Below are positions 14,237 through 22,702 of a stretch of 64,000 bases of DNA, piece by piece; positions within the stretch are counted from its first letter, which is position 1; every line of letters starts with the position of its first letter. This DNA comes from UMGS1889 sp900556055 (lineage in GTDB: Bacteria; Bacillota; Clostridia; Oscillospirales; Ruminococcaceae), in the NCBI GenBank assembly GCA_902463265.1, contig CABQEV010000008.1, forward strand, positions 1 through 64,000, given 5' to 3'. The position numbers and the translations under genes are program-made. Under the pieces are notes generated by a model. It was not told where the DNA came from and ran no database searches. It was given only the letters and a program-made list of their open reading frames with translations.

Positions 14237-14680
14237 TTACTGATTATTTTTTACGATTTCGTCAATTGCATACAGACCGAGTATATAGGAATTCTTTCCG
14301 AAGCCTGCTATCTGACCTGCGCATACGGGAGATATGACGCTTGTGTGGCGGAATTCTTCTCTCTTGTGGATATTGGACATATGCACCTCAACGACGGGTA
14401 TCTTCACCGCAGCGATTGCGTCCCTGATGGCATAGCTGTAATGAGTGTATGCGCCTGCGTTCAGGATTATTCCCTTTTTATCAAGTCTTGCGGCATGTAT
14501 CCTGTCGATCATCTCGCCCTCGTGATTTGACTGGAAAAATTCGCAGTGAATGCCGAGAGCCGCAGCCTTTTCGCTGATCTCATCGCATATCGACGCATAT
14601 GTGTCGCTGCCGTATGTTCCCGGCTCCCGCTCACCGAGGAGATTCAGATTAGGTCCGTTCATAACCAGTATTTCGATCAT
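14237..14680 (-). CDS. aroQ: Type II 3-dehydroquinate dehydratase
   Basis: Third step of the shikimate pathway: 3-dehydroquinate to 3-dehydroshikimate. The 147-residue length fits the type II dodecameric enzyme. Seen: MNGPNLNLLGEREPGTYG with catalytic Y23 and R18, NAGAYTHYS, and the substrate loop REEFRHTSVIS. It lies 10 bp downstream of nfo, same strand, so probably co-transcribed. Confidence 0.97.
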   Translation of the reverse strand: MIEILVMNGPNLNLLGEREPGTYGSDTYASICDEISEKAAALGIHCEFFQSNHEGEMIDRIHAARLDKKGIILNAGAYTHYSYAIRDAIAAVKIPVVEVHMSNIHKREEFRHTSVISPVCAGQIAGFGKNSYILGLYAIDEIVKNNQ

Positions 14681-14690
14681 TTTTCTTTCC

Positions 14691-15551
14691 TCATTTCATA
14701 AGACTGTAATAATAGTCACGCATTGTTTTTGCGTCCTCAGTCTGAGTTCCCGCCGATTCGCAGATAAAGGTCGGGTGGATATTTTTCTTGTAAACAAGCT
14801 CCATAAGCGGTTCATAGTCGGGGCCAAATCCCTCATTATCCGCAAATGTCAGATGCTTTTTTTCTCCGCCGGGATTGGTGAACATTATCTTTGAGAAATG
14901 CGAATGGAAGCTTGCAAGGCGGTCATGTCCGAGCTTGTTTTCAACCATATCGAGCATTTTTTCGTAATCCTCAGCCGATTTTATGCCGCCGAATGTCCTT
15001 GCGTTCAGGTGACCGAAATCTATGCAGGGAATGAAGCTTTCATCGACCGTGCATATCTCCAGCACCTCTTCAAGTGTGCCGAGCTGATTGACTTTTCCCA
15101 TAGTTTCGGGGCAGCAATGGATATGCGAAAGTCCCTCATCATCAAGAGCCTTCTTTGCAAGGCGCATAGTGTCCTTCGCAAGCTCCAGTGCCGCTTCACG
15201 GGACATTTTTGCGCATGAACCGCTGTGGATAACTATCCTGTCAGCACCCATCCGGTCCGCCGCTCTCGCTGACTGGAGGATATAGTTTATGCTGTTGAGC
15301 CGCTTTTCCTCCTCAACGCTTGAAAGCGATATGAAGTACGGCGCATGGACAGATACCGATATTCCGCCGTTTCTGAGTGCAGTGCCTATCTCCCGTGCCG
15401 CCTTTTCGGTGACTCTTACGCCCTGTCCGCACTGATATTCAAAGTGGTCAAGCCCGAATTTTGCGAGATATTCGGGCAGCTGAACGGACTTTTTGTAGCC
15501 CATTTCCTTAAAGCTCTCCGCAGCTCCCGCAGGTCCGAATTTTGCGTACAT
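14691..15551 (-). CDS. nfo: Endonuclease IV-like AP endonuclease
   Basis: TIM-barrel protein of the endonuclease IV family, which cuts at abasic sites with a tri-metal centre. The 286-residue product starts MYAKFGPAG and shows SVHAPYFISL, IVIHSGS, HCCPETMG, PCIDFGHLNAR, SFHSHFSK and TFICESAG, consistent with the metal-binding His/Glu/Asp set. GAAAGGAATG precedes the ATG. Its first 29 codons and ribosome site are duplicated at 16300-16446. Similar TIM-barrel sugar isomerases cannot be fully excluded. Confidence 0.85.
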   Translation of the reverse strand: MYAKFGPAGAAESFKEMGYKKSVQLPEYLAKFGLDHFEYQCGQGVRVTEKAAREIGTALRNGGISVSVHAPYFISLSSVEEEKRLNSINYILQSARAADRMGADRIVIHSGSCAKMSREAALELAKDTMRLAKKALDDEGLSHIHCCPETMGKVNQLGTLEEVLEICTVDESFIPCIDFGHLNARTFGGIKSAEDYEKMLDMVENKLGHDRLASFHSHFSKIMFTNPGGEKKHLTFADNEGFGPDYEPLMELVYKKNIHPTFICESAGTQTEDAKTMRDYYYSLMK

Positions 15552-15571
15552 TTTATCATTCCTTTCATGGT

Positions 15572-16303
15572 CTATTGTTCGTCAAAATAATCCTTGCCCC
15601 TGTCCGGCTTGAAGTATGTTCTTATAAATCCGTCGGTAGATACTATAACAATTTCATTTGTGTTCTCAAGATAATAAACATCGTCGTTATCCTCTTTTTC
15701 ATACTTATGAAGAACACCGGGTGCATCAATTACGGCAGCAGCTGCTTTCTCATACTCTTCCGCCGATGCAAATCCCATCTCAATGCCATGATCTTTGTAA
15801 TGCTCATTGAGCAGCTCCGAGTTCCTGAAACAGTATTGCTTTGCGGGGATTTCCGTTTCGGCAGATTCGGCAATTGTGCTTGTTTCTGTTGTCTCAGAGG
15901 TTGTTTCGGTTTCAGTAACTGTGCTTGTTTCTGTCACCTCAGCAGTTGTTTCGGCTTCGGTAACTGTGCTTGTTTCTGTCACCTCAGCAGTTGTTTCGGC
16001 TTCGGTCACTGCAGTGGATATTGTCTCGCCGATATCCGTAACATCGTTGTTTGACAGCTTTGCACTGTTTATCTGCGATATAGCATATCCGAATGCTAAT
16101 GCTAAAATCAGCAGAACAACGATACCAACGGATATCGGACGCTTTTTACTGTCAGATGCGTGAGCGTTCTTAGCCGCCTTGTTTTTCTTTCTGCACTCGG
16201 CACAGCGGTTCGGAAGTTCAAGTCCCTTGCTTTTGAAAAAATCTATTTCGCCATCGGTCAATGTGAACTCTTTTCCGCATTGACGGCATTTCTTCGTTAT
16301 CAT
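15572..16303 (-). CDS. Zinc-ribbon membrane protein with BECR-type nuclease-like C-terminus
   Basis: Unknown function. The 243-residue protein has a zinc ribbon (C6, C9, C34, C37), one membrane helix (about 57-77), three perfect or near-perfect 15-residue repeats TEAETTAEVTETSTV (100-144), then a C-terminal domain (about 156-243). That domain, with LNEHYKDHGIEMGFASAEEY, DVYYLENTNEIVIVSTDG and RTYFKPD, resembles BECR-fold RNase toxin domains (barnase/EndoU/ColicinE5-D/RelE group) attached to many membrane or secreted proteins. GAAGGGTGA precedes the ATG. It is inserted between nfo and the DUF1963 gene and flanked by a duplicated nfo fragment, suggesting arrival by insertion or duplication. No immunity gene is evident. 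Confidence 0.65.
   Translation of the reverse strand: MITKKCRQCGKEFTLTDGEIDFFKSKGLELPNRCAECRKKNKAAKNAHASDSKKRPISVGIVVLLILALAFGYAISQINSAKLSNNDVTDIGETISTAVTEAETTAEVTETSTVTEAETTAEVTETSTVTETETTSETTETSTIAESAETEIPAKQYCFRNSELLNEHYKDHGIEMGFASAEEYEKAAAAVIDAPGVLHKYEKEDNDDVYYLENTNEIVIVSTDGFIRTYFKPDRGKDYFDEQ
15872..16006 (-). repeat. Three 45-bp tandem repeats inside the zinc-ribbon gene
   Basis: In-frame tandem units encoding the Thr/Glu-rich linker (residues 100-144); the first two are almost identical at DNA level, the third diverged. Prone to length change by slippage. Confidence 0.9.
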
Positions 16304-16431
16304 CGTTCTATCACCCTTCCATCAATGGCGGGCACTGTGTTTCCGAGATATTCGGGCAGCTGAACGGACTTTTTGTAGCCCATTTCCTTAAAGCTCTCCG
16401 CAGCTCCCGCAGGTCCGAATTTTGCGTACAT
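16300..16431 (-). pseudogene. Truncated nfo duplicate forming a 43-codon ORF
   Basis: Codons 1-29 are the same as the start of nfo (MYAKFGPAG to VQLPEYL). The frame then continues into 14 unrelated codons and stops at TGA, overlapping the ATG of the zinc-ribbon gene (ATGA). Its ribosome site (GAAAGGAATG) is also copied. It is the right-hand copy of a roughly 105-bp duplication that flanks the zinc-ribbon gene. It may now serve as a translated leader for that gene. Confidence 0.75.
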
Positions 16432-16446
16432 TTATCATTCCTTTCA
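16341..16446. repeat. Duplicate of the nfo 5' region (other copy 15465-15571)
   Basis: About 105 bp from gagatattcgggcagctg to tcattcctttcat is the same as nfo positions about 15470-15570, except for one deleted T near the start codon. The two copies are direct repeats bracketing the zinc-ribbon gene. Confidence 0.9.
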
Positions 16447-16451
16447 TATTG

Positions 16452-17522
16452 TCAGCAGCAGTCCCATGTATACATAACCTCCGAAAAATCAAGCTTTCTG
16501 AGATTTTCAAGCGGGATAAAGAAGCTGCCTACGCCCATATCTCCCCACATGATCTCGTCCTTTGTTTCACGGTCATAAAAGCTGTCGATCTGCAAAAGCA
16601 GCGTATCAAAACGCTCATATTCTTCACTGTATCGGGGATCGTCCTGCGTGAAATACGGATATCCGCCTATGCAGCTGCCGTTATTGCTTCTTTCGTCCCA
16701 AAGATAATCGAGATCGCCGAAGCCTGCATTTTCTATATCGGCAAAGCATTTCGGCTCGCAGCCCGCTGTTTCTCCGCAGTATTTCATCAGTCTGTCCCAA
16801 AAAGATGCATCATGGATAGTCGCCGCACATTCCGACGGCTCCTCCGCTTCAAGGAGGAATGACCCCTCAAACGGAAATGCACAGTAATCATCCGAGAATT
16901 CGGGAAGATCATTTTCGCTGATAAGCAAGCTTTCGTCCGTCAGTATATTTTCATGATAGATCACACGGAAGCCGTTCTGGACAGTGAGATCGTCAAAATC
17001 AATTCCGTAAACAAGATCATCCCCGAAATCGCTGCAATAGATCTGGAGTATTCCCTTTTCGGGGAAATCCTTGATATGCGGCAGCTTCTCAAAATTCAGC
17101 TGTGCCAGAAGTCTGAGCGGCTTTCCCTCATGCTGTTCGCCTGTGCCGAGCGGATAGGGGTAATCTTTCGGCAAATAGGGTGTGCCGCCGAGCTTGCTTT
17201 CAAACACGCCGACCTTTCCCACTCTTTTCGGGACAAGCCTGATCATGGGTTTAGGCGGCAGCTCGCTGTCTATTCTTGCAATAATTTCGTTTATATCAAA
17301 CTTCTTTTTTGCTTCAACAGCCTGCTTTCTCTGCTCCTTTTCCCTGTTGAACTCGGTATCCTGAGCCTCGGCGATCTTTCGCATCTCGCCGTCCAGCATA
17401 TCAATTATCTCATCGGGCGAATGGCTTTTGCCGTCCTTGAATATAGAAGTATCTCCGCCGTTTTGTTCAAATGCCTTCTTCATATTTTCCGCAATGATAT
17501 TTTTTATTGCATCAATGTCCAT
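16452..17522 (-). CDS. DUF1963 (YwqG-like) protein
   Basis: Cytosolic protein of unknown function, 356 residues. An N-terminal charged helical part (1-85) is followed by the DUF1963 region: SKLGGTPYLPKDYPYP (about 108-123), LRLLAQLNFEKLP, GILQIYCSDFGDD, GGYPYFTQDDPR and a C-terminal LLLQIDS..MWGDMGVGSFFIP. This is a complete family pattern. Its 3' end is next to the duplicated nfo fragment, so before the insertion it probably lay directly upstream of nfo. It overlaps yqeG by 11 bp. Confidence 0.8.
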   Translation of the reverse strand: MDIDAIKNIIAENMKKAFEQNGGDTSIFKDGKSHSPDEIIDMLDGEMRKIAEAQDTEFNREKEQRKQAVEAKKKFDINEIIARIDSELPPKPMIRLVPKRVGKVGVFESKLGGTPYLPKDYPYPLGTGEQHEGKPLRLLAQLNFEKLPHIKDFPEKGILQIYCSDFGDDLVYGIDFDDLTVQNGFRVIYHENILTDESLLISENDLPEFSDDYCAFPFEGSFLLEAEEPSECAATIHDASFWDRLMKYCGETAGCEPKCFADIENAGFGDLDYLWDERSNNGSCIGGYPYFTQDDPRYSEEYERFDTLLLQIDSFYDRETKDEIMWGDMGVGSFFIPLENLRKLDFSEVMYTWDCC

Positions 17523-18057
17523 GATTATCCCCCTGTAAAATTGCTTTTCCGTCGATCATCGGCAGATGATCCCCCGCATATTTCTTCGGCAGAAACGGTT
17601 TTTCCATCGCCCGCTTGAACTTAAAAAAGCGGGTTTTCTCAGGCTCTATCGGCTTCACGAGGATCGATCTTATCCCGAAAAGCTTTGCCCCTAAAATGTC
17701 GGTAAACAGCTGATCGCCTATCGTCAATATCTGCTTTTTCGGAACACCCAGTTTTTCCGCCGCCTGCTTATATCCCTTTGTGAGCGGCTTTGCTCCTTCG
17801 GGAACGAAATCTATCCCCAGCAGCTCCGCAAACGGAGTCACCCTTGGGACATGGTTATTTGAAACTATCATCATTTTTATATTATTCCTGCGCATATCGT
17901 CCAGCCAATCGAAAAGCCCGTCTATCGGCTTGGGATTGTCATGCGTGGTCATTGTATTGTCAATATCGAGAATAAGTGCCGAAACACCCATTTCACGAAG
18001 GATTTCGGGAGTAACGTCAAGTATGCTGAGATACGCTCTTGTGGGTGTAAATAACAT
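17512..18057 (-). CDS. yqeG: YqeG-family HAD IIIA phosphatase
   Basis: HAD phosphatase of unknown substrate, near ribosome-assembly genes in many Firmicutes. The 181-residue product has the nucleophile motif LILDIDNTMTTHD, motif II IVSNN, and motif III/IV GDQLFTDILGAKLFG. The start at 18057 is fixed by GGAGG with proper spacing; a TTG four codons upstream falls in that site. Overlap with the downstream DUF1963 gene suggests translational coupling. Confidence 0.9.
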   Translation of the reverse strand: MLFTPTRAYLSILDVTPEILREMGVSALILDIDNTMTTHDNPKPIDGLFDWLDDMRRNNIKMMIVSNNHVPRVTPFAELLGIDFVPEGAKPLTKGYKQAAEKLGVPKKQILTIGDQLFTDILGAKLFGIRSILVKPIEPEKTRFFKFKRAMEKPFLPKKYAGDHLPMIDGKAILQGDNHGH

Positions 18058-18076
18058 AAAGACCTCCAAAGAATAA

Positions 18077-18109
18077 ATAAAAGCGGCGGCATAAGAACAG
18101 CCGCCGCCT
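18077..18109 (-). terminator. Terminator after rpsU
   Basis: Minus strand GCGGCGGC / GCCGCCGC stem followed by TTTTATT. Confidence 0.8.
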
Positions 18110-18134
18110 TATTCAAGCGATTTGATATTAAGAA

Positions 18135-18308
18135 TTAATATTTACGCTTACGAGCAGCTTCGGACTTCTTCTTACGCTTTACCGAAGGCTTCTCATAGTG
18201 TTCTCTTTTACGAACCTCAGCGATTACGCCGTCCTTAGCGCAGGATCTCTTGAAACGCTTCAGAGCTGTTTCGAGTGATTCGTTTTTACCAACACGAATT
18301 TCTGCCAT
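18135..18308 (-). CDS. rpsU: 30S ribosomal protein S21
   Basis: Small-subunit protein near the anti-Shine-Dalgarno end of 16S rRNA. 57 residues, starting MAEIRVGKNESLETALKRF and ending in a lysine/arginine-rich KKKSEAARKRKY, the normal length and pattern. GGGAGGGAATC precedes the ATG. Single-gene unit with terminator. Confidence 0.97.
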   Translation of the reverse strand: MAEIRVGKNESLETALKRFKRSCAKDGVIAEVRKREHYEKPSVKRKKKSEAARKRKY

Positions 18309-18474
18309 TTATGATTCCCTCCCTTTGCCCTGCAGCAGAGGTTTACAATAATTGCACCGAAATAACGGTTTATGCAATTCTGATGTAACACTGTACATTA
18401 TACTACACTACTGCCGCATTTGTCAAGTCTTTATCAAAAATTTTCAGAAAAAATCAGGATAATTTGCAGGAGGC

Positions 18475-20916
18475 TTATTTTACGACGATATTTACTATTC
18501 TGCCCTTGACATATATTTCCTTAACAATAGTCTTTCCGTCAATAAACGCCTTTACCTCGGGAACAGCCTTTGCCTTTTCAAGTGCTGAAGCCTGATCTTC
18601 ATCGACACCGACAAAGATCTTGCCCTTGAGCTTGCCGTTTACCTGAACAGCTATTTCAATAGTATCGACTGTCAGCTCGTTTTCATCGCATACAGGCCAT
18701 GGCTCGTAAGCGATAGTCTTATCATGACCGAGAATATTCCATATCTCCTCGCAGACATGGGGAGCAACCGGAGAAAGCAGCTTGATAAATCCCTCTGCAT
18801 ATTCTCTAGGGCATTTTCCCGCCTTATAAGCGGCATTTACGAATATCATCATCTGGCTGATAGCAGTGTTGAATGCAAGAGCCTCAAAATCATCGGTGAC
18901 CTTTTTAACGGTCTGATGGTAAACTCTTGTAAGTGTGCCGTCATTATCCTCGGTAATGTTGGCAGACTCGGTGAAGAAGTTCCATACTCTTGTGATGAAC
19001 TTTCTTGCACCCTCAACAGCCGTGCTGCTCCAGGGCTTTGAAACCTCGAGAGGTCCCATGAACATTTCGTAAAGTCTGAGGGTATCAGCACCGTAATCCC
19101 TTACGATATCGCTGGGGTTTACAACGAATTCAGGGAATCTTTTGCCCATCTTGATGCCGTTTTCACCGAGGATCATTCCCTGATGAACAAGCTTCTTGAA
19201 AGGTTCCTTTGTAGGAGCAAGACCCTTGTCATAAAGATATCTGTTCCAGATACGTGAATACATAAGATGACCTACCGCATGCTCAGGACCGCCGATATAA
19301 AGGTCAACAGGCATCCAGTGCTTTAACAGCTCGGGATCGGCAAACATCTTGTCGTTATTGGGATCAATATATCTGAAATAATACCAGCTCGATCCTGCTG
19401 AACCGGGCATTGTGGAGGTTTCTCTTTTGCCCTTGATGCCGTTATGGTCATACTTCTTCCATTCCTCGGCATTTTCAAGAGGTGCCTTGCCGTTTTTGCC
19501 CTTGTAATCCTCCAGCTCGGGGAGAATAAGAGGAAGCTCATCATCATCGAGAACGTGTATCTGACCGTTTTCCGTATGAACAACAGGCACAGGCTCGCCC
19601 CAGTAGCGCTGACGTGCAAATATCCACTCTCTGAAATGATAGTTTACAGTGCGCTTTGCAACACCCAGCTTTTCAAGCTTTTGGGTGATAGCTTCCTTTG
19701 CCTCTTCAACGGTAAGACCCGTAAATTCTTCGGAATTTATAAGCTTATATCCCTTTCCGAGATACTCGCCCTTTTCAAATGCCTTTTCGGAAACATCAAC
19801 ATGACCGAGCTTTTCATCTCCGTCAATGACCTGGATCATATCAATGTTATGTGCAACAGCATACTCAAAGTCACGCTGATCGTGAGAAGGAACAGCCATA
19901 ACTGCGCCTGTGCCGTAGCTTGCAAGAACGAAATCACCGATGAACATTCTTACTTCCTTGCCGTTTACGGGATTTATGCAGGTAACACCCTTCAGCTCAC
20001 AGCCGGACTTTGTCTTGTTCAGCTCGGTGCGGTCCATATCGTTCTTCTTGAGTGTTTCGTCAATGTACGCCTGAACCTCTTCCTTATTGGTTACGCGGGG
20101 CATGAGTGACTTAACGATATCGCCGTCGGGAGCAAGAACCATAAATGTGATACCGTAGATAGTCTCGATACAAGTGGTGAATATGCTGAACTCACCGCCG
20201 CCTACAATGTCAAACTTGACCTCAACGCCTGTGGATTTGCCGATCCAGTTGCGCTGCATAGCCTTTGTGGATTCAGGCCAGTCGATCTCGTCAAGTCCTT
20301 CGAGAAGCTTCTCTGCAAATGCAGGCTGATCTATTACCCACTGCTTCATATTCTTTCTTACAACGGGATAGCCTCCGCGCTCGGATTTTCCGTCGATGAC
20401 CTCATCATTGGAAAGAACCGTTCCCAGCTCCTCGCACCAGTTTACAGGCATATCAACATACTTTGCATAGCCGTCCAGATAGAGCTGCTTGAATATCCAC
20501 TGTGTCCACTTGTAGAATTTCGGATCGGATGTCGCAAGCATCTTTGACCAGTCGTAATCAAAGCCAAGCTCCTTCAGCTGCTTGGAGAAAGTCTTGATGT
20601 TCTCCTGAGTAAATCCGTTGGGGTGATTTCCCGTTGTTACTGCATACTGCTCTGCGGGAAGTCCGAAAGAATCGTATCCCATAGGGTGAAGGACGTTATA
20701 GCCCTGCATTCTCTTCATTCGGGAAACAATATCAGTAGCCGTGTATCCCTCGGGATGTCCGGCATGAAGTCCCACACCCGAAGGATAGGGGAACATATCC
20801 AGGACATAGTACTTGGGCTTGGAGAAATCCCACACATCAGTCTTGAAGGTCTGATTTTCCTCCCAGTATTTCTGCCACTTGGCTTCAACCTCAGAGTGGT
20901 TGTATTTTTCTGACAT
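18475..20916 (-). CDS. leuS: Leucyl-tRNA synthetase
   Basis: Charges tRNA-Leu. The 813-residue class Ia enzyme has the HIGH-type motif HAGHPEGYT, a zinc-less connective region, the editing domain with GTGAVMAVPSHDQRDFEYA, FARQRYWGEP, and the anticodon-binding and C-terminal domains. The KMSKS loop is unusual: NGIKMGKRFPEFVVNPSD, where KMGKR replaces KMSKS and the usual KGN is missing. The start at 20916 follows GGAAAGGATTG. No T-box leader is present upstream. Confidence 0.97.
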   Translation of the reverse strand: MSEKYNHSEVEAKWQKYWEENQTFKTDVWDFSKPKYYVLDMFPYPSGVGLHAGHPEGYTATDIVSRMKRMQGYNVLHPMGYDSFGLPAEQYAVTTGNHPNGFTQENIKTFSKQLKELGFDYDWSKMLATSDPKFYKWTQWIFKQLYLDGYAKYVDMPVNWCEELGTVLSNDEVIDGKSERGGYPVVRKNMKQWVIDQPAFAEKLLEGLDEIDWPESTKAMQRNWIGKSTGVEVKFDIVGGGEFSIFTTCIETIYGITFMVLAPDGDIVKSLMPRVTNKEEVQAYIDETLKKNDMDRTELNKTKSGCELKGVTCINPVNGKEVRMFIGDFVLASYGTGAVMAVPSHDQRDFEYAVAHNIDMIQVIDGDEKLGHVDVSEKAFEKGEYLGKGYKLINSEEFTGLTVEEAKEAITQKLEKLGVAKRTVNYHFREWIFARQRYWGEPVPVVHTENGQIHVLDDDELPLILPELEDYKGKNGKAPLENAEEWKKYDHNGIKGKRETSTMPGSAGSSWYYFRYIDPNNDKMFADPELLKHWMPVDLYIGGPEHAVGHLMYSRIWNRYLYDKGLAPTKEPFKKLVHQGMILGENGIKMGKRFPEFVVNPSDIVRDYGADTLRLYEMFMGPLEVSKPWSSTAVEGARKFITRVWNFFTESANITEDNDGTLTRVYHQTVKKVTDDFEALAFNTAISQMMIFVNAAYKAGKCPREYAEGFIKLLSPVAPHVCEEIWNILGHDKTIAYEPWPVCDENELTVDTIEIAVQVNGKLKGKIFVGVDEDQASALEKAKAVPEVKAFIDGKTIVKEIYVKGRIVNIVVK

Positions 20917-20979
20917 TTTTATCAATCCTTTCCGAACGGCAATGCCGCTCACGGTCTGAAAAGACCTATATAAGGCGTT

Positions 20980-21531
20980 TTACCGCCGTTTATTTCTGTA
21001 AAAAAAACTTTTGACATATTTCGGCACATACATTTTATACAGTGCAATAGCAGGTATTATGAAAAACAGGAGACAAAATATCAGCAGGACAGTTCCTGTT
21101 GCCGCATCGAACTCAGCTTCCGCTGCCGATGAAGCAAAAGCCACGGCAGTAATGACTCCGAAAAGCATATTTATGACCGATACTACCGCACACACCGATC
21201 TCGCCCAGCCTGCACCGTTTTTCAGCTTCAGGGCAGCCCATATGCCGCCTACAATCACTGCCAGTCCCAGAGGTGCAAAAGCAAAGCACAGCGTTCCCCC
21301 GACAAACAGCGACATTATTATGCTCAGTGTCCTTGCTGCGCTCAGAGAATTATATATGCTCATATTGATCTGTTCGATATCCGACGGCTGATCGTCGGTA
21401 AGGTCATTGTCCATATCAAATCCAACAGTCTCATCTTTATACAAAGGCGAAGCAGCATCATTCTCCCTCACCTCATAATCAAGACCTGCATTCGGCTCAT
21501 CGAACATATCCGTTTTCTTTCTAAGATCCAT
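20980..21531 (-). CDS. Membrane protein of unknown function
   Basis: 183 residues. An acidic cytosolic N-terminus (1-60) is followed by about four membrane helices: IIMSLFVGGTLCFAFAPLGLAVIVGGIWAAL region, VCAVVSVINMLFGVITAVAFA, and VLLIFCLLFFIIPAIALY. A basic tail (YRNKRR) fits a cytosolic C-terminus. It lies 17 bp downstream of another membrane-protein gene, same strand. I do not recognise a family. Confidence 0.65.
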   Translation of the reverse strand: MDLRKKTDMFDEPNAGLDYEVRENDAASPLYKDETVGFDMDNDLTDDQPSDIEQINMSIYNSLSAARTLSIIMSLFVGGTLCFAFAPLGLAVIVGGIWAALKLKNGAGWARSVCAVVSVINMLFGVITAVAFASSAAEAEFDAATGTVLLIFCLLFFIIPAIALYKMYVPKYVKSFFYRNKRR

Positions 21532-21547
21532 AAGTATTCACCGATAT

Positions 21548-22327
21548 TTACAATGCGCCGCAAAATGCCTTTACATTCTTGTTGAACAGAGTCGCCCATG
21601 TGACAAATCCGCTGAATCCAAGAAACGGGAGCATAATGATCAACATTATGGTTGTGTAAAGCGCTCCTAATCCGGTGACCGACGACATGACTCCGCCGAA
21701 AATCAGCAGCATCAAAATATACAAAACAGCGGATATGATCGACGTAATTCCGAAAAAGAGCCTTGTTTTATTTCCGCCGTTCATAAAGCAGTACGCAAAA
21801 TAAATATTCAATATACTTCCGATTATACGTCCTACCGACTTTGCGGGATTATCTGAAAAGCCGATGATCGCACCGAGAATATTAATACCTGCAATGACCA
21901 TATACGCTATCGCAATGCCGAGTGCAAGCTTTCTTCCCTTTTCACGCATTACATCGTAATTATCGAAAGTTCCCGTAACAGGCTGACCGTAAGGTGTCTG
22001 CGGCTGACCGTAGGGATTCTGACCGTACTGAGGCTGATTATACGGATTCTGCTGATAATTCGGCGTATTTCCGTACTGTGCATTGTTCGGCTGACCGTTC
22101 TGAGCCTGACCGTACTGCATATTACCCTGATTTCCGTATGAAACGCCGTTGTAGGGATTTGTACCGTTCTGCGGCTGACCGTAAACCGGGACGCTGCTCT
22201 GCTGTGTGTTCTGAGATGCAGCCTGCTTGTTAAGGTCAACGCTGTGAGGAGGTGTGTACATTTCCTCAATCTGCGGTGCCTTCACCTCATCATCTATACC
22301 CATACCGAGCTTGTTGTTATCTTCCAT
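21548..22327 (-). CDS. Gln/Asn/Tyr/Gly/Pro-rich membrane protein
   Basis: 259 residues. The first half (about 30-125) is low complexity, built of repeats such as YGQPQ, NPYGQPQ and NPYNQPQ. The second half has about four membrane helices. The start at 22327 follows GGGGGGTATT. Proteins with such disordered N-termini and a small membrane domain are common in Ruminococcaceae, function unknown. Probably an operon with the next membrane protein and rsfS. Confidence 0.65.
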   Translation of the reverse strand: MEDNNKLGMGIDDEVKAPQIEEMYTPPHSVDLNKQAASQNTQQSSVPVYGQPQNGTNPYNGVSYGNQGNMQYGQAQNGQPNNAQYGNTPNYQQNPYNQPQYGQNPYGQPQTPYGQPVTGTFDNYDVMREKGRKLALGIAIAYMVIAGINILGAIIGFSDNPAKSVGRIIGSILNIYFAYCFMNGGNKTRLFFGITSIISAVLYILMLLIFGGVMSSVTGLGALYTTIMLIIMLPFLGFSGFVTWATLFNKNVKAFCGAL

Positions 22328-22348
22328 GCTAATACCCCCCACTGATGT

Positions 22349-22702
22349 TTATGTTAAGTATGCTGAAATATCGACCTCTTCACCGTCTCTCCATAGTCTT
22401 TCGAGATTGTAGAACTCACGCATATCCTTGCGGAAAACATGAACGACGATATCGCCGTAGTCGATTATGATCCAGTTTGACTGACCTGTTCCCTGAACTC
22501 TGAGCGGTTCAAGACCCGATTCCTTCAGCTGATATTCTACCTCGTCTGCGAGAGTTTTCAGCTGAGTTGTGCTTGTTCCGTCGGCAATGATGAAATAATC
22601 CGCAATAACGGTTATATCTCCGACCTTTATAACTCTTATATCCTCCGCCTTTTTGCTGTCAAGTGCTGAAACGGCGATCTTAATAGCTTCCTGCTGAGTC
22701 AT
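22349..22702 (-). CDS. rsfS: Ribosome silencing factor RsfS
   Basis: Binds ribosomal protein L14 and blocks subunit joining under starvation. 117 residues, full family pattern: KAEDIRVIKVGD, ADYFIIADGTSTTQL, EGTGQ-type VQGTGQSNWIIIDYGDIVVHVF and REFYNLERLW. AAAGGAGG precedes the ATG at 22702. It overlaps yqeK by 4 bp. Confidence 0.96.
   Translation of the reverse strand: MTQQEAIKIAVSALDSKKAEDIRVIKVGDITVIADYFIIADGTSTTQLKTLADEVEYQLKESGLEPLRVQGTGQSNWIIIDYGDIVVHVFRKDMREFYNLERLWRDGEEVDISAYLT

Noticed and set aside
15807..16163. Repetitive Val/Ser-rich open frame on the plus strand
   Set aside because: Antisense shadow of the 45-bp repeats of the zinc-ribbon gene.
20917..20979. T-box or other riboswitch before leuS
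   Set aside because: The gap is only about 60 bp and lacks the T-box sequence; just short hairpins and the ribosome site are present.
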